NCBI GenBank assembly: GCA_045589495.1
Contig: JAZNPF010000027.1
Coordinates: 1 to 61,258 of the forward strand
DNA from: SIG455 sp045589495
Lineage (GTDB): Bacteria; Bacillota; Clostridia; UMGS1810
Direction: 5' to 3'
DNA length: 61,258 bases
In this document: in pieces, positions 26,415 through 35,385 of the stretch
Layout of the letters: each line of letters opens with the position of its first letter
Numbering within the stretch: the first letter of the stretch is position 1
The notes under the pieces: generated by a model
Database searches by the model: none
What the model saw: only the letters and a program-made list of their open reading frames with translations
What the model was told of the DNA's origin: nothing
Translations under genes and position numbers: made by a program

Positions 26415-26963
26415 TTAAAAAACGCCGTATATATTTGTGTATAAACTGTTTTTTATATCATTGAAAGTTTCAAAATCAAGACTTTTCGGATATGACATAA
26501 TTTTAAGCGGTAACGGATCAAAACCGTTTTGAAGTGGCGGCTGACAATATGGAAAATCATTAAGATTGAATCCGTGACGTCTATAAAATTCTATTCTACG
26601 TGTTGCATTTTCTGTGCTTTCCGGAGGTTCAACCTCTAAAATAACAGGGGATTTGAAATACGCTTTGCATTTATCGAGCAACTTTCCGCCAATACCATTT
26701 CCTCTGAATTGTGTGTCAATTGCAAAATGTTCAACATAAGAATATTTCTCCAAATCCCATACGGCAATAAAACCTATTATTTTAACACCTGCAGACACAA
26801 CTAAAAGATTATATCGTCTATCGGATAACAACTTTTTTTGTCCTTCCTTATTTCGCATTTCATTCTGTGGGAGAGAGGACGAAAGCAGCGAGTAAACAGT
26901 TTCAAAATGCGACATTGGAATAGGATTAGATAAATTATAAATTTCGTAATTCAATTCATACAT
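26415..26963 (-). CDS. GNAT family N-acetyltransferase
   Basis: 182 residues. The acetyl-CoA binding motif A is clear: FRGNGIGGKLL near residue 90, after the beta strand VEHFAIDT. A C-terminal FYRRHGF motif follows. The acceptor substrate is unknown. The start ATG abuts the rodA stop with no gap, so it is co-translated with rodA. The conserved tandem with rodA offers no obvious functional link. Confidence 0.85.
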   Translation of the reverse strand: MYELNYEIYNLSNPIPMSHFETVYSLLSSSLPQNEMRNKEGQKKLLSDRRYNLLVVSAGVKIIGFIAVWDLEKYSYVEHFAIDTQFRGNGIGGKLLDKCKAYFKSPVILEVEPPESTENATRRIEFYRRHGFNLNDFPYCQPPLQNGFDPLPLKIMSYPKSLDFETFNDIKNSLYTNIYGVF

Positions 26964-28076
26964 TTAGAAACTGATAACCTTCCTTCTCATATATACGCTC
27001 AATACCAAGCCTATAGAAATAAGATTTGTTAGCAAAGAAGAACCGCCATAACTGAAAAATGGGAGCGGAATACCGGTAACGGGCATAAGGCCAATGCACA
27101 TACCGATATTTTCAAACACGTGTGCAATAAGCATAAAAGCCACACCGATACATATATACGAACCAAAATCATTTTTTGCACTGCGTGAATCGGTGAGTAT
27201 CCGGAATATCAAACCAAAAAGCAGGGCAGTTACAAACACACATCCGATAATACCAAGTTCTTCGCCTATAACCCCAAAGATAAAGTCGGTATGCTTTACC
27301 GGAAGATATCCAAGTTGTGTCTGTGTTCCGTGAAAAAGTCCTTTTCCGAAAACCTGCCCGCTTCCAATTGTAAGTTTGGATTGCAGAACGTGATAACCTG
27401 CACCGCTCGGATCGGATTCGGGACTTAAAAATACCAGAATTCTATTTTTGCGGGAATCGTTCAGGAAGAAAAACCATATAACCGGCAGAACTGCCGCCAT
27501 AAGACCGCAGGCACCGGCAATATATTTCCATGATATATTTGCGGCAAAAAGTATACCTGCCATTATGCAGATAAATACTAAAGCAGTACCGTAATCCGGC
27601 TGAAGCAGTATTAAAAATATCAGCAAACCTGCATGCAGTAAAAGTTTTAATACATTTGCGGGTTGGTTGATATCGTCTTTTAAACTTGCTACGTGAGCAG
27701 AAAAAGTTATAATAAATCCAATTTTAACAAACTCTGACGGTTGTATACCGATAGGACCGAATCTTATCCAACTTTTGCTTCCGGTGCTTTCTCTTCCAAT
27801 ACCGATAATAAGTACAAGTATGAGTGAAAATATGCATAAACCGTAAATGAATTTTGATAAATCTCCGAGGTCTTCATAATCCAACGCTGCAAAAAAAGCC
27901 ATTGCGCAAATACCGATAATCGCAGCCCCAGACTGGATAATTATATACTTTCCGCCACCTGCCATAGTGTTGACAGCACTTGAAATTATTATTATACCAA
28001 AAACAGTACAAAAGAGTGTCAATGATATAATAACCCAATCAAGATTTGAATAATTTATTGAAGTGTTTCTTTTCAT
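26964..28076 (-). CDS. rodA: Peptidoglycan glycosyltransferase RodA (SEDS family)
   Basis: 370 residues, about ten membrane helices. SEDS enzymes polymerise lipid II in lateral wall synthesis with a class B penicillin-binding protein. Seen: GTQTQLGYLPVKHTDFIFGVIGEE near residue 260 and the C-terminal GLMPVTGIPLPFFSYGGSS, both SEDS signatures. The QLGYLPVKHTDF form favours RodA over FtsW and SpoVE. Start at 28076 is preceded by GGAGAG; an upstream in-frame extension lacks a site. It is expected to act with the MreB filament encoded at 288-1292. Confidence 0.9.
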   Translation of the reverse strand: MKRNTSINYSNLDWVIISLTLFCTVFGIIIISSAVNTMAGGGKYIIIQSGAAIIGICAMAFFAALDYEDLGDLSKFIYGLCIFSLILVLIIGIGRESTGSKSWIRFGPIGIQPSEFVKIGFIITFSAHVASLKDDINQPANVLKLLLHAGLLIFLILLQPDYGTALVFICIMAGILFAANISWKYIAGACGLMAAVLPVIWFFFLNDSRKNRILVFLSPESDPSGAGYHVLQSKLTIGSGQVFGKGLFHGTQTQLGYLPVKHTDFIFGVIGEELGIIGCVFVTALLFGLIFRILTDSRSAKNDFGSYICIGVAFMLIAHVFENIGMCIGLMPVTGIPLPFFSYGGSSLLTNLISIGLVLSVYMRRKVISF

Positions 28077-28107
28077 AAAATTCTCTCCAGGTAGATTTAT
28101 AATATAT

Positions 28108-28135
28108 ATTATATCATCATTTGGTAAAAAAACAA
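28108..28135 (-). promoter_or_regulatory. Candidate promoter of rodA
   Basis: Minus strand TTGTTT (28130-28135), 16-bp spacer, TATAAT (28108-28113). The -35 is weak. Direct repeats at 28142-28158 lie just upstream. Confidence 0.5.
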
Positions 28136-28141
28136 TAATTT

Positions 28142-28158
28142 TGTTTACGAATTGTTTA
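28142..28158 (+). promoter_or_regulatory. Direct repeat, possible response-regulator site
   Basis: TGTTTA-N5-TGTTTA, 11-bp period, in the divergent region between rodA and the DUF5685 gene and 11 bp before the DUF5685 -35. It resembles the WalR/YycF box TGTWAH-N5-TGTWAH with one mismatch per half, and the repeats before htrA (39406-39433). Confidence 0.45.
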
Positions 28159-28169
28159 AAAAATAGTTG

Positions 28170-28198
28170 TTGCAATAGAACATGAAATATTGTATAAT
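28170..28198 (+). promoter_or_regulatory. Promoter of the DUF5685 operon
   Basis: TTGCAA (28170-28175), 17-bp spacer, TATAAT (28193-28198), about 30 nt before the TTG start. Confidence 0.75.
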
Positions 28199-28229
28199 TA
28201 AAATAATATAAAATAGGGGTAGAATTGTA

Positions 28230-29072
28230 TTGTTTGGATATGTCACTTTTTATAAAGATGAATTGAAAATTAAGGATTATAACAGGTTCAGAGCGTACTA
28301 CTGCGGACTATGTAAACAACTGGGCGGAAGATTCAATCAGTTAGTCCGTTTGGGATTAAGTTATGATTTTACATTTTTGGCATTGCTTCTGGATTCGCTT
28401 GATAAAAAAGATACTGTTTTTTCAAAATCAGGGTGTTTGAAACATTTTGGGAAAAAGAGTGCAATTGTTAATGAAAATACATATATAGAATATTGCGCAG
28501 ATATGAGCGTGGTTTTTATGTATTTTAAACTTTTGGATGATATTAAAGACGAATTTTCTTTAAAATCAGCAGTTGCCATTATTCCGTATTGGTTTGCTGT
28601 ACGGAAAGTACGTAAAAACTATCCTGAAATAATTGAGTTAATATGTAATAACCTTAATACGCTTTCAAAACTAGAAAAACAAAAATGTGCAAATATGGAC
28701 GAGGTTGCACATACATTTGCCGGTATTATGGAACACCTTTTTGATAATGGTGATGAAAACCTGAAAAAACTCGGATATAATATAGGCAGATTCATTTATA
28801 TTGCTGACGCGGTAAACGATATTGAAAGTGATATTAAAAAAGACAAATATAATCCATTAAGATATGCGTACCCCGATAAAAGTATTTATGAAATCAAACA
28901 GATAACCGGAAACTCGTTGCTTTATACTCTTGCCATGGCAGGGCAGAATTACGAGGAATTGAATATAATAAAAAACAAGGATTTGCTTGATAATATAATT
29001 TATCTTGGACTCAGGCACAGAATGGATTTGGTGCTTTGTTCCGGTAAATGTAAAGAGGAAGGAAACAACTGA
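28230..29072 (+). CDS. DUF5685 family protein, function unknown
   Basis: 280 residues, mostly helical, no signal peptide. The N-terminus has a conserved YYCGLC motif (Cys 25 and 28); more cysteines follow at 69, 89 and near the C-terminus (CSGKC). Two acidic motifs, LLDDIKDE (101-108) and DAVNDIESDIKKDKYNPL (193-210), are spaced like the two Asp-rich motifs of squalene/phytoene synthases; this is my inference, not an established assignment. The TTG start follows AGGGGTAG. The stop overlaps the start of the J-domain gene by one base, so the two are coupled. Confidence 0.8.
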   Translation: MFGYVTFYKDELKIKDYNRFRAYYCGLCKQLGGRFNQLVRLGLSYDFTFLALLLDSLDKKDTVFSKSGCLKHFGKKSAIVNENTYIEYCADMSVVFMYFKLLDDIKDEFSLKSAVAIIPYWFAVRKVRKNYPEIIELICNNLNTLSKLEKQKCANMDEVAHTFAGIMEHLFDNGDENLKKLGYNIGRFIYIADAVNDIESDIKKDKYNPLRYAYPDKSIYEIKQITGNSLLYTLAMAGQNYEELNIIKNKDLLDNIIYLGLRHRMDLVLCSGKCKEEGNN

Positions 29073-29689
29073 TGGAAAATCCATATAAAGTTTTAGGTGT
29101 ACGTGAGGGTGCATCTGCAGAAGAAATTAAGGCCGCCTACAAAGAATTGGCAAAAAAATATCATCCTGATAAATATGTTAACAATCCGCTTGGTGATCTT
29201 GCGGCTGAAAAAATGAAAGAAATTAACGAGGCGTATGATTATCTGATTAAAAATGGCGGAGCGTCTAATCGTTCGTATGGAAGTACCAACAGCGGAAACC
29301 AGGGGTATTCATATCAGGGCGGTAATAATTATGCATATATACGCAGTATGATAAACAGCGGTAATATAGGCGAAGCGGAAAGACAGTTGAATAATATCAA
29401 AATCCGTGATGCTGAATGGAACTATCTTATGGGATTGGTTATGATGAGAAAAGGCTGGTATGACAGTGCGTATCAGTTTCTTTTGCATGCGACACAGATG
29501 GCACCGCACAATGCTGAATACAGAAATGCGTTCAACAGTATGAGCCGTGCCGGAAATATGTACAGAAATATGGGTGCTGGCAGAGGATACGGCCAGGGTG
29601 GAATGGACACGTGCGACTGTTGTTCTAACCTTATATGTGCTGACTGTTGCTGCGAAATGATGGGCGGAGATCTGATTTCTTGCTGTTAG
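29072..29689 (+). CDS. J-domain protein with cysteine-rich tail
   Basis: 205 residues. A J domain (1 to about 65) with the HPD tripeptide at about 31-33, which would stimulate a DnaK ATPase. A Ser/Gly/Asn/Tyr-rich linker (70-90) follows, then a helical repeat-like region (about 90-160). The last 27 residues are cysteine-rich: nine cysteines in the pattern CxCC, C, CCC, CC. This is not the DnaJ zinc finger (no CxxCxGxG repeats), so it is a specialised co-chaperone and not DnaJ itself. It is coupled to DUF5685 and followed by a small membrane protein gene. Confidence 0.85.
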   Translation: MENPYKVLGVREGASAEEIKAAYKELAKKYHPDKYVNNPLGDLAAEKMKEINEAYDYLIKNGGASNRSYGSTNSGNQGYSYQGGNNYAYIRSMINSGNIGEAERQLNNIKIRDAEWNYLMGLVMMRKGWYDSAYQFLLHATQMAPHNAEYRNAFNSMSRAGNMYRNMGAGRGYGQGGMDTCDCCSNLICADCCCEMMGGDLISCC

Positions 29690-29698
29690 GAGAGGATA

Positions 29699-30199
29699 AT
29701 TATAAAAACTAAAAAGATCGCTTTTGGTGGTGTTATGGCGGCTTTGTCAGTTGTTGTTCTGTATGCTGCCTCTGTAATTCCTACATTAAAACTTACTGTT
29801 TGTCTTGTTGCGTCGGCAATTATCTGTATTGCCATGATGAAGTACGGCGTAAATGCGGCAGTTGTTATTTATCTTGCTTCGTCTGTTGTTTCTCTTATAA
29901 TTGTACCGAATAAAACTGTGGCATTTGCTTATATTTTGTTTTTTGGCAATTATCCGATTATAAAAGCATTTATTGAAAATATTCATAATATTAAAATAGA
30001 ATGGATTATGAAAGTAATATTGTTTTTTGCGTATGCAATTCTGGCGTTTTTAATAGCATCAATTTTTTTGTCTGTTTCATTTCCGTATTCAAAAGCGATT
30101 GCTTTTGGGGTTCTGGTTGTTATGGCGGCAATTTATGATGTTGCATTAAGTTTTTTTATAACAGAAATAAGTAAAAGATTTTCAAAAATACTTTTTTAA
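29699..30199 (+). CDS. Small integral membrane protein, probable AUU start
   Basis: 166 residues if begun at ATT 29699, 154 if at ATG 29735. About five membrane helices, resembling hypothetical transporter-like membrane proteins of Firmicutes (the FGGVMAAL N-terminus recalls ECF-type S components). A ribosome site TAGGAGAGGA at 29687-29696 fits the ATT at 29699 or ATA at 29702 and restores the N-terminus IKTKKIAFGG; the ATG at 29735 has only a weak GGTGG. The gene follows the J-domain protein by 9 nt. No function can be named. Confidence 0.65.
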   Translation: MIKTKKIAFGGVMAALSVVVLYAASVIPTLKLTVCLVASAIICIAMMKYGVNAAVVIYLASSVVSLIIVPNKTVAFAYILFFGNYPIIKAFIENIHNIKIEWIMKVILFFAYAILAFLIASIFLSVSFPYSKAIAFGVLVVMAAIYDVALSFFITEISKRFSKILF

Positions 30200-30211
30200 G
30201 GAGATATACAA

Positions 30212-31081
30212 ATGATTAAATTAAGCGAAATCAACTATTCAAACTTCGGTAAATGTCTTCACATGACAAACGATTCTATAGAACTAGTTGTTACTCTTGA
30301 TTTGGGCCCTAGAGTTATACGTGCCGGATTTGTAGGTAAAGACAATTTTATGTGGGAAGATACTGACAGATTATATGCTACCGATGTAAACGGTGAGAAT
30401 TTTTATAACTATGGCGGTCACAGACTTTGGATTTCTCCTGAAACTTTTCCGGAAACTTATTGTCCGGATAATGAGCCTGTAGCGTACGCAGTAAACGGTA
30501 ATACAGTCACTTTTACACCACCGCAGCAAAAAACCGGTTTTGCATTGAAAATCGATATTACAATGAGCGAAGATGAAGACAGAGTAGATTTGCGTCATTA
30601 TGTAACAAATAATACTGGTGTAGAACGTAAAATTGCACCATGGGCTATTACGATGCTTGCAAACGGCGGACACGAAATGATCCCTGTAAATGATAATGAT
30701 ACCGGATATCTTGCTAACAGATACGTTGTGCTTTGGCCATATACTAAGATGAATGATCCACGTATGAACTGGGGCGATAAATATATGGTCATAGACCAGA
30801 CCGAAAAACAGGCACAGTATATGGAATGTCCGTTTAAAATCGGTATCTCACAGATACATCCGTGGGCTGTGTATGTTAAAGGCAAGCAAGTTTTCATGAA
30901 AAGATATACATATTATCCTGATGCTGAATATCCTGACGGAAACTGTTCGTTTGAAACATATTCCTGCAAGCACTTTATAGAAATGGAAACTGTAGGAACA
31001 TATAAAAACATGGCAAACGGCGAAACTGCTGTTCACGATGAAACATGGTGCTTTTTTGAAGATGCAGATTTTAAAGCGTAA
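30212..31081 (+). CDS. Galactose-mutarotase-like fold protein (DUF4380-like)
   Basis: 289 residues, rich in beta strands and aromatic residues, no signal peptide. The sequence has GGHRLWISPE near residue 70 and NGGHEMIPV near 150, which resemble the beta-sandwich of aldose epimerase-like proteins; the first His lies at the position expected for such a fold. It may bind or isomerise a sugar, but I do not recognise a characterised relative. It starts 12 nt after the small membrane protein, preceded by AAGGAGATATA, and 21 nt before ftsK. Confidence 0.6.
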   Translation: MIKLSEINYSNFGKCLHMTNDSIELVVTLDLGPRVIRAGFVGKDNFMWEDTDRLYATDVNGENFYNYGGHRLWISPETFPETYCPDNEPVAYAVNGNTVTFTPPQQKTGFALKIDITMSEDEDRVDLRHYVTNNTGVERKIAPWAITMLANGGHEMIPVNDNDTGYLANRYVVLWPYTKMNDPRMNWGDKYMVIDQTEKQAQYMECPFKIGISQIHPWAVYVKGKQVFMKRYTYYPDAEYPDGNCSFETYSCKHFIEMETVGTYKNMANGETAVHDETWCFFEDADFKA

Positions 31082-31102
31082 CATAGTATAGGAGATTTAC
31101 CA

Positions 31103-33436
31103 ATGGCGAAGAAAAAGTCTAATAAGAAAAACGTTTCAAAAGAGAAACTTATGGTCAATTATGAGATACTGGCTGTGCTTATGATAGCACTTTCGGTGTT
31201 TGTCGGTATAAGCGTGTATTTTGATGCCGGGGGAATTATTGGCACATCTGTATCAAATGTGTTTAAAGGAATATTCGGTGTTTTTGCTTATGTGTTTCCC
31301 CCGGTTGCTGTTTCTGTGCTTATTTATTCGATGATTGGTGAAAAATCGGCTAAAAAGACAACTAAATACATCTGCATACTGTTGATGTTTTTGTCTGCAG
31401 TTGCCATTTATCATCTTTTTTCAGGTGATGGCACATATAACGGTAATTTCTTTGCTCATTATTACAGAGAAGGCAAGTTTTCATACGGCGGTGGTGTTGT
31501 TGGTGCTATGATTGCAGAGCCGCTTCGTTCTCTGTTAGGCGTTGGGGCACATATTTTTCTCATTGCATTTTTTATTGTTATGTCAATATGCGTGTTTGAA
31601 ATTTCAATTTTGAAAGTTTTTGCTGCAATTGGAATGTGGTTCGGCAAACTGTTTTCTGGCATTAAAGGCGATATGGACGAACTCCGCCATATTCGTGAGG
31701 AAGAAAAAAGAGCAAAACTGAAAGAAAAAGATGAAAAAGATATAAAACCGGCAGTAGTGCCTTCTAAAAAGAGGGATATTGAAAGTTTTGTCAATGATGT
31801 CCTTTCTGATGATGACGATAACGTAAATATCGGTGACTATCTTGATGATGAAGAAGAAACGATTGAGCCTGAGATTAAGTTTTACAGAGTGACGGAGGAC
31901 GATATTCCCGAAGATTTAAGGAAGGATAAAACAACCGATGAAGATGAGGATGAAGAATACGAACGTATAGAGTATACTTATCCTGATATCGAACTTTTAG
32001 CGCGTCCTGTTGCAAATGAAAAAGGCGATGATGAGGTGGAGGACGAACTAAAAAATAACGCCAAAAAACTCATTGAAACATTAAGAAGTTTTAAAGTGGA
32101 CGGAACAATAGTTGAAATCAGTAAGGGGCCGACTGTTACACGTTATGAATTGCGTCCGGCTGCCGGTATAAAAGTAAATCAGATTACCACTTTGGCAGAT
32201 GATATTGCGTTGAGCCTTGCTGCAAAAGGCGTTATGGTAGCGCCTGTTCCCGGAAAATCCACTATTGGTATAGAAATTTCCAATTCTTCACCAAGTGTGG
32301 TTACATTAAGGGAAGTTCTGGAAACTCAGGAGTTTTTGAATCATCCGTCAAAAATTGCTGTTGCACTTGGTAAAGACATAAGTGGTAAACCGGTTATTAT
32401 GGACCTTGCTAAAATGCCTCACTTGCTTGTTGCCGGCGCTACTGGTGCAGGTAAGAGTGTCTGCATCAATACACTTATAATGAGCATTCTCTACAAAGCC
32501 GATCCAAACGAGGTCAAACTTGTTATGATCGATCCGAAACAAGTAGAATTAGGTGTTTATAACGGTATCCCGCATCTTCTTATTCCGGTTGTTAAAGATG
32601 CTAAAAAAGCAGCCGGTGCACTTAATTGGGCAGTTACGGAGATGACGGAACGTTACAGTGAGTTTGAACGTAATAACGTGCGTAACATTCAAGGGTATAA
32701 CGAACTTATGGAAACCAACGGTACTCCCGAAAAGAAGATGCCGCAGATTGTTATTATAATAGACGAGTTTGCTGATCTTATGATGGTTGCTCCGTCTGAT
32801 GTGGAAAATTATGTGTGCCGTATAGCACAACTTGCACGTGCAGCAGGTATGCACCTTGTAATTGCAACACAGCGCCCTGTTGTTAAGTTTATCACGGGTA
32901 ATATCAAGGCAAATGTGCCGTCGAGAATTTCGTTTATGGTGGCAAGTGTGCGTGACTCACAGACTATTCTGGATATGGGCGGTGCAGAAAAACTTGTTGG
33001 AAAAGGCGATATGCTTTATCTTCCCGTGGGAGAAACAAGACCTTCACGTATGCAATGTGCATTTGTGTCGGACAGTGAAGTTAAAAAAGTTGTTGGTGCT
33101 GTTACTCAGAATGGAGCGCCGGAATACAATGCAGATGTTATAGAAAAGATTGAAAAAGAAGAAATATATAATCCTGACGGCGATGATCCGGGAGATTGTG
33201 ATGAGTTTTTGGCAGAAGCAATTGATATGGCTATCACCAGTGGTTCAATATCCACCTCGCTTTTGCAGAGAAGATTCAAAATCGGATATAATCGTGCCGG
33301 CAGAATTGTTGACCAGATGGAAGAGCGCGGAATTATAAGTGGTCTTGATGGAAATAAGCCCAGACAGGTACTTATTTCGCGTGATGAATATAATGAAATG
33401 CTTATGAACGGACGTTTTGGCGGCAAAGGTGATTGA
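31103..33436 (+). CDS. ftsK: DNA translocase FtsK/SpoIIIE
   Basis: 777 residues. An N-terminal membrane domain with four helices (about 22-40, 57-78, 85-102, 145-165) anchors it at the septum. An acidic linker (about 190-310) follows, then the motor: Walker A GATGAGKSV near residue 445, Walker B IIIIDEFADLM near 550, RMQ-type contacts, and the gamma winged-helix domain at the C-terminus that reads chromosome polarity. It pumps chromosomal DNA during division or into the forespore. The overlap with the YgiQ gene is 1-3 nt upstream of its ATG. Confidence 0.94.
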   Translation: MAKKKSNKKNVSKEKLMVNYEILAVLMIALSVFVGISVYFDAGGIIGTSVSNVFKGIFGVFAYVFPPVAVSVLIYSMIGEKSAKKTTKYICILLMFLSAVAIYHLFSGDGTYNGNFFAHYYREGKFSYGGGVVGAMIAEPLRSLLGVGAHIFLIAFFIVMSICVFEISILKVFAAIGMWFGKLFSGIKGDMDELRHIREEEKRAKLKEKDEKDIKPAVVPSKKRDIESFVNDVLSDDDDNVNIGDYLDDEEETIEPEIKFYRVTEDDIPEDLRKDKTTDEDEDEEYERIEYTYPDIELLARPVANEKGDDEVEDELKNNAKKLIETLRSFKVDGTIVEISKGPTVTRYELRPAAGIKVNQITTLADDIALSLAAKGVMVAPVPGKSTIGIEISNSSPSVVTLREVLETQEFLNHPSKIAVALGKDISGKPVIMDLAKMPHLLVAGATGAGKSVCINTLIMSILYKADPNEVKLVMIDPKQVELGVYNGIPHLLIPVVKDAKKAAGALNWAVTEMTERYSEFERNNVRNIQGYNELMETNGTPEKKMPQIVIIIDEFADLMMVAPSDVENYVCRIAQLARAAGMHLVIATQRPVVKFITGNIKANVPSRISFMVASVRDSQTILDMGGAEKLVGKGDMLYLPVGETRPSRMQCAFVSDSEVKKVVGAVTQNGAPEYNADVIEKIEKEEIYNPDGDDPGDCDEFLAEAIDMAITSGSISTSLLQRRFKIGYNRAGRIVDQMEERGIISGLDGNKPRQVLISRDEYNEMLMNGRFGGKGD

Positions 33437-33438
33437 TA

Positions 33439-35385
33439 ATGGCAAATAAACGGTTTTTACCCGTTTCAGTTGATGATTTGAAAGAACGTGGCATAGAACA
33501 ACTTGATTTTGTCTATGTCTGCGGTGATGCTTACGTAGACCATCCAAGTTTCGGACACGCAATTATATCAAGAACTCTTGAAGCAGACAGGTTTACTGTT
33601 GGTATTATTCCTCAACCTGACTGGCATGATGTAAATGACTTTAAACGTCTGGGAAAACCAAAATATGGGTTTTTGGTGTCGTCTGGCAATATAGACTCTA
33701 TGGTGAATCATTATACTGTCAATAAAAAAATACGCAGTAATGATATGTATTCACCGGGAGGAAAATCGGGAAAACGTCCTGACAGAGCAGTTATTGTGTA
33801 TTGTAACCGTATTCGTGAGGCTTATGGAGATGTACCAATAATAATAGGTGGAATAGAGGCAAGTCTTCGCAGATTTGCCCATTATGATTATTGGTCTGAC
33901 AGCGTTCGTCGTTCTGTTATTTTTGATTCGCGTGCGGACGTTATAAGTTACGGGATGGGAGAGAAGTCAATAATTGAACTTGCCCGTGCATTGCGAGAAG
34001 GTTTGAAAATCTCGGATACTGATATTGACGGATGCTGTTATATTAGAAAAGAAATTGACTATACAAAAGATTTTATACTTCTTCCATCTTATGAAGAAGT
34101 TAAAGAAGATAAATATCTGTACGCCAAGGCAACTAAAATACAATACGAAGAGCAAGATGCTATTCGTGGAAAATGCCTTGTTCAAAAACACGGTGACAGA
34201 TATCTTGTGCAAAATAAACCTGCTATGTTTTTAAATGAAGAAGAACTTGACAGAGTTTATGAACTTCCATATATGAATGATTACCATCCTATGTATAAAA
34301 GCGATGGCGGTGTGCCTGCTCTTAATGAAGTTAAATTCAGCGTTGCGTATAACAGAGGTTGTTTCGGTGCGTGCTCGTTCTGTGCGTTGGCAGTTCATCA
34401 AGGAAGAGTTGTACAGTCAAGAAGCAATGAATCTGTGATAAAAGAAGTTAAACGTATGACAAAGTTTCCTGATTTTAAAGGAAATATTCATGATGTCGGC
34501 GGTCCTACGGCGAATTTTTCTTCTCCTGCGTGTGATAAGCAGTTAACAAAAGGCACGTGTAAACAGCGACAATGTCTTTTCCCAAAACCATGCCCGTCCA
34601 TAAAAGCATCTCATGAAAAGTATGCAAAACTTTTGCGTGATATACGTAATGTTGATGGTGTAAAACGCGTTTTTATACGTTCCGGAATACGTTATGATTA
34701 CTTGCTTGAAGATAGAAACGATAAGTTTTTCAACGACCTTTGTTCGCATTATGTAAGCGGTCAACTACGCGTTGCACCTGAACATATAAGCGATAAGGTT
34801 TTAAAATGTATGGGTAAACCCCAAAGACAGGTTTACGATAAGTTTTGTGATAAATTCTATAAGCAGAGTAAAAGCATCGGCAAACAACAGTATGTAGTTC
34901 CGTATCTTATGTCAAGCCATCCGGCAAGCACACTTAATAATGCTATAGAACTTGCACTTTATATGAAAAAACATAATATCCATCCGGAACAGGTTCAGGA
35001 TTTTTATCCAACACCGTTTACAAAATCTACTTGTATGTTTTATACTGGTATTGACCCGACTACAATGGAAAAAGTGTATGTTCCCAAAACCTTTGAAGAG
35101 AAACAAATGCAACGTGCATTATTGCAATACAGCAAAAAAGAAAATCGCAGGCTGGTTGAAAAAGCACTTAAACTGGCAGGCAGACAAGACCTGATAGGAA
35201 ACGGAAGCGGATGTCTTATCCGCCCGGATTCATATAACAATAATAAATCACAGGAGGCAAATTATGAAAATACTCGACGGAAAAATGGTGTCATCAAGAA
35301 TAAAGGGAGAACTGGCATCAGAAGTAGCCAAAATGAAAGAAGCAGGGGTACACGCAGGACTGGCGGTAATAATAGTAGGCGATGA
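33439..35385 (+). CDS. YgiQ family radical SAM protein
   Basis: 648 residues. An N-terminal B12-binding-like region (FVYVCGDAYVDHPSFGHAI) precedes a radical SAM core with GCFGACSFC near residue 315, whose cysteines hold the 4Fe-4S cluster. YgiQ proteins (UPF0313) have no established substrate. ATG at 33439 chosen; a TTG two codons earlier overlaps the ftsK stop. The C-terminal tail after CLIRPDSY (about 40 residues, Arg/Asn/Ser-rich) is read across the folD start region in another frame, giving a 122-nt overlap, so the true conserved end may lie near residue 600 and the stop may have been lost. Confidence 0.88.
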   Translation: MANKRFLPVSVDDLKERGIEQLDFVYVCGDAYVDHPSFGHAIISRTLEADRFTVGIIPQPDWHDVNDFKRLGKPKYGFLVSSGNIDSMVNHYTVNKKIRSNDMYSPGGKSGKRPDRAVIVYCNRIREAYGDVPIIIGGIEASLRRFAHYDYWSDSVRRSVIFDSRADVISYGMGEKSIIELARALREGLKISDTDIDGCCYIRKEIDYTKDFILLPSYEEVKEDKYLYAKATKIQYEEQDAIRGKCLVQKHGDRYLVQNKPAMFLNEEELDRVYELPYMNDYHPMYKSDGGVPALNEVKFSVAYNRGCFGACSFCALAVHQGRVVQSRSNESVIKEVKRMTKFPDFKGNIHDVGGPTANFSSPACDKQLTKGTCKQRQCLFPKPCPSIKASHEKYAKLLRDIRNVDGVKRVFIRSGIRYDYLLEDRNDKFFNDLCSHYVSGQLRVAPEHISDKVLKCMGKPQRQVYDKFCDKFYKQSKSIGKQQYVVPYLMSSHPASTLNNAIELALYMKKHNIHPEQVQDFYPTPFTKSTCMFYTGIDPTTMEKVYVPKTFEEKQMQRALLQYSKKENRRLVEKALKLAGRQDLIGNGSGCLIRPDSYNNNKSQEANYENTRRKNGVIKNKGRTGIRSSQNERSRGTRRTGGNNSRR

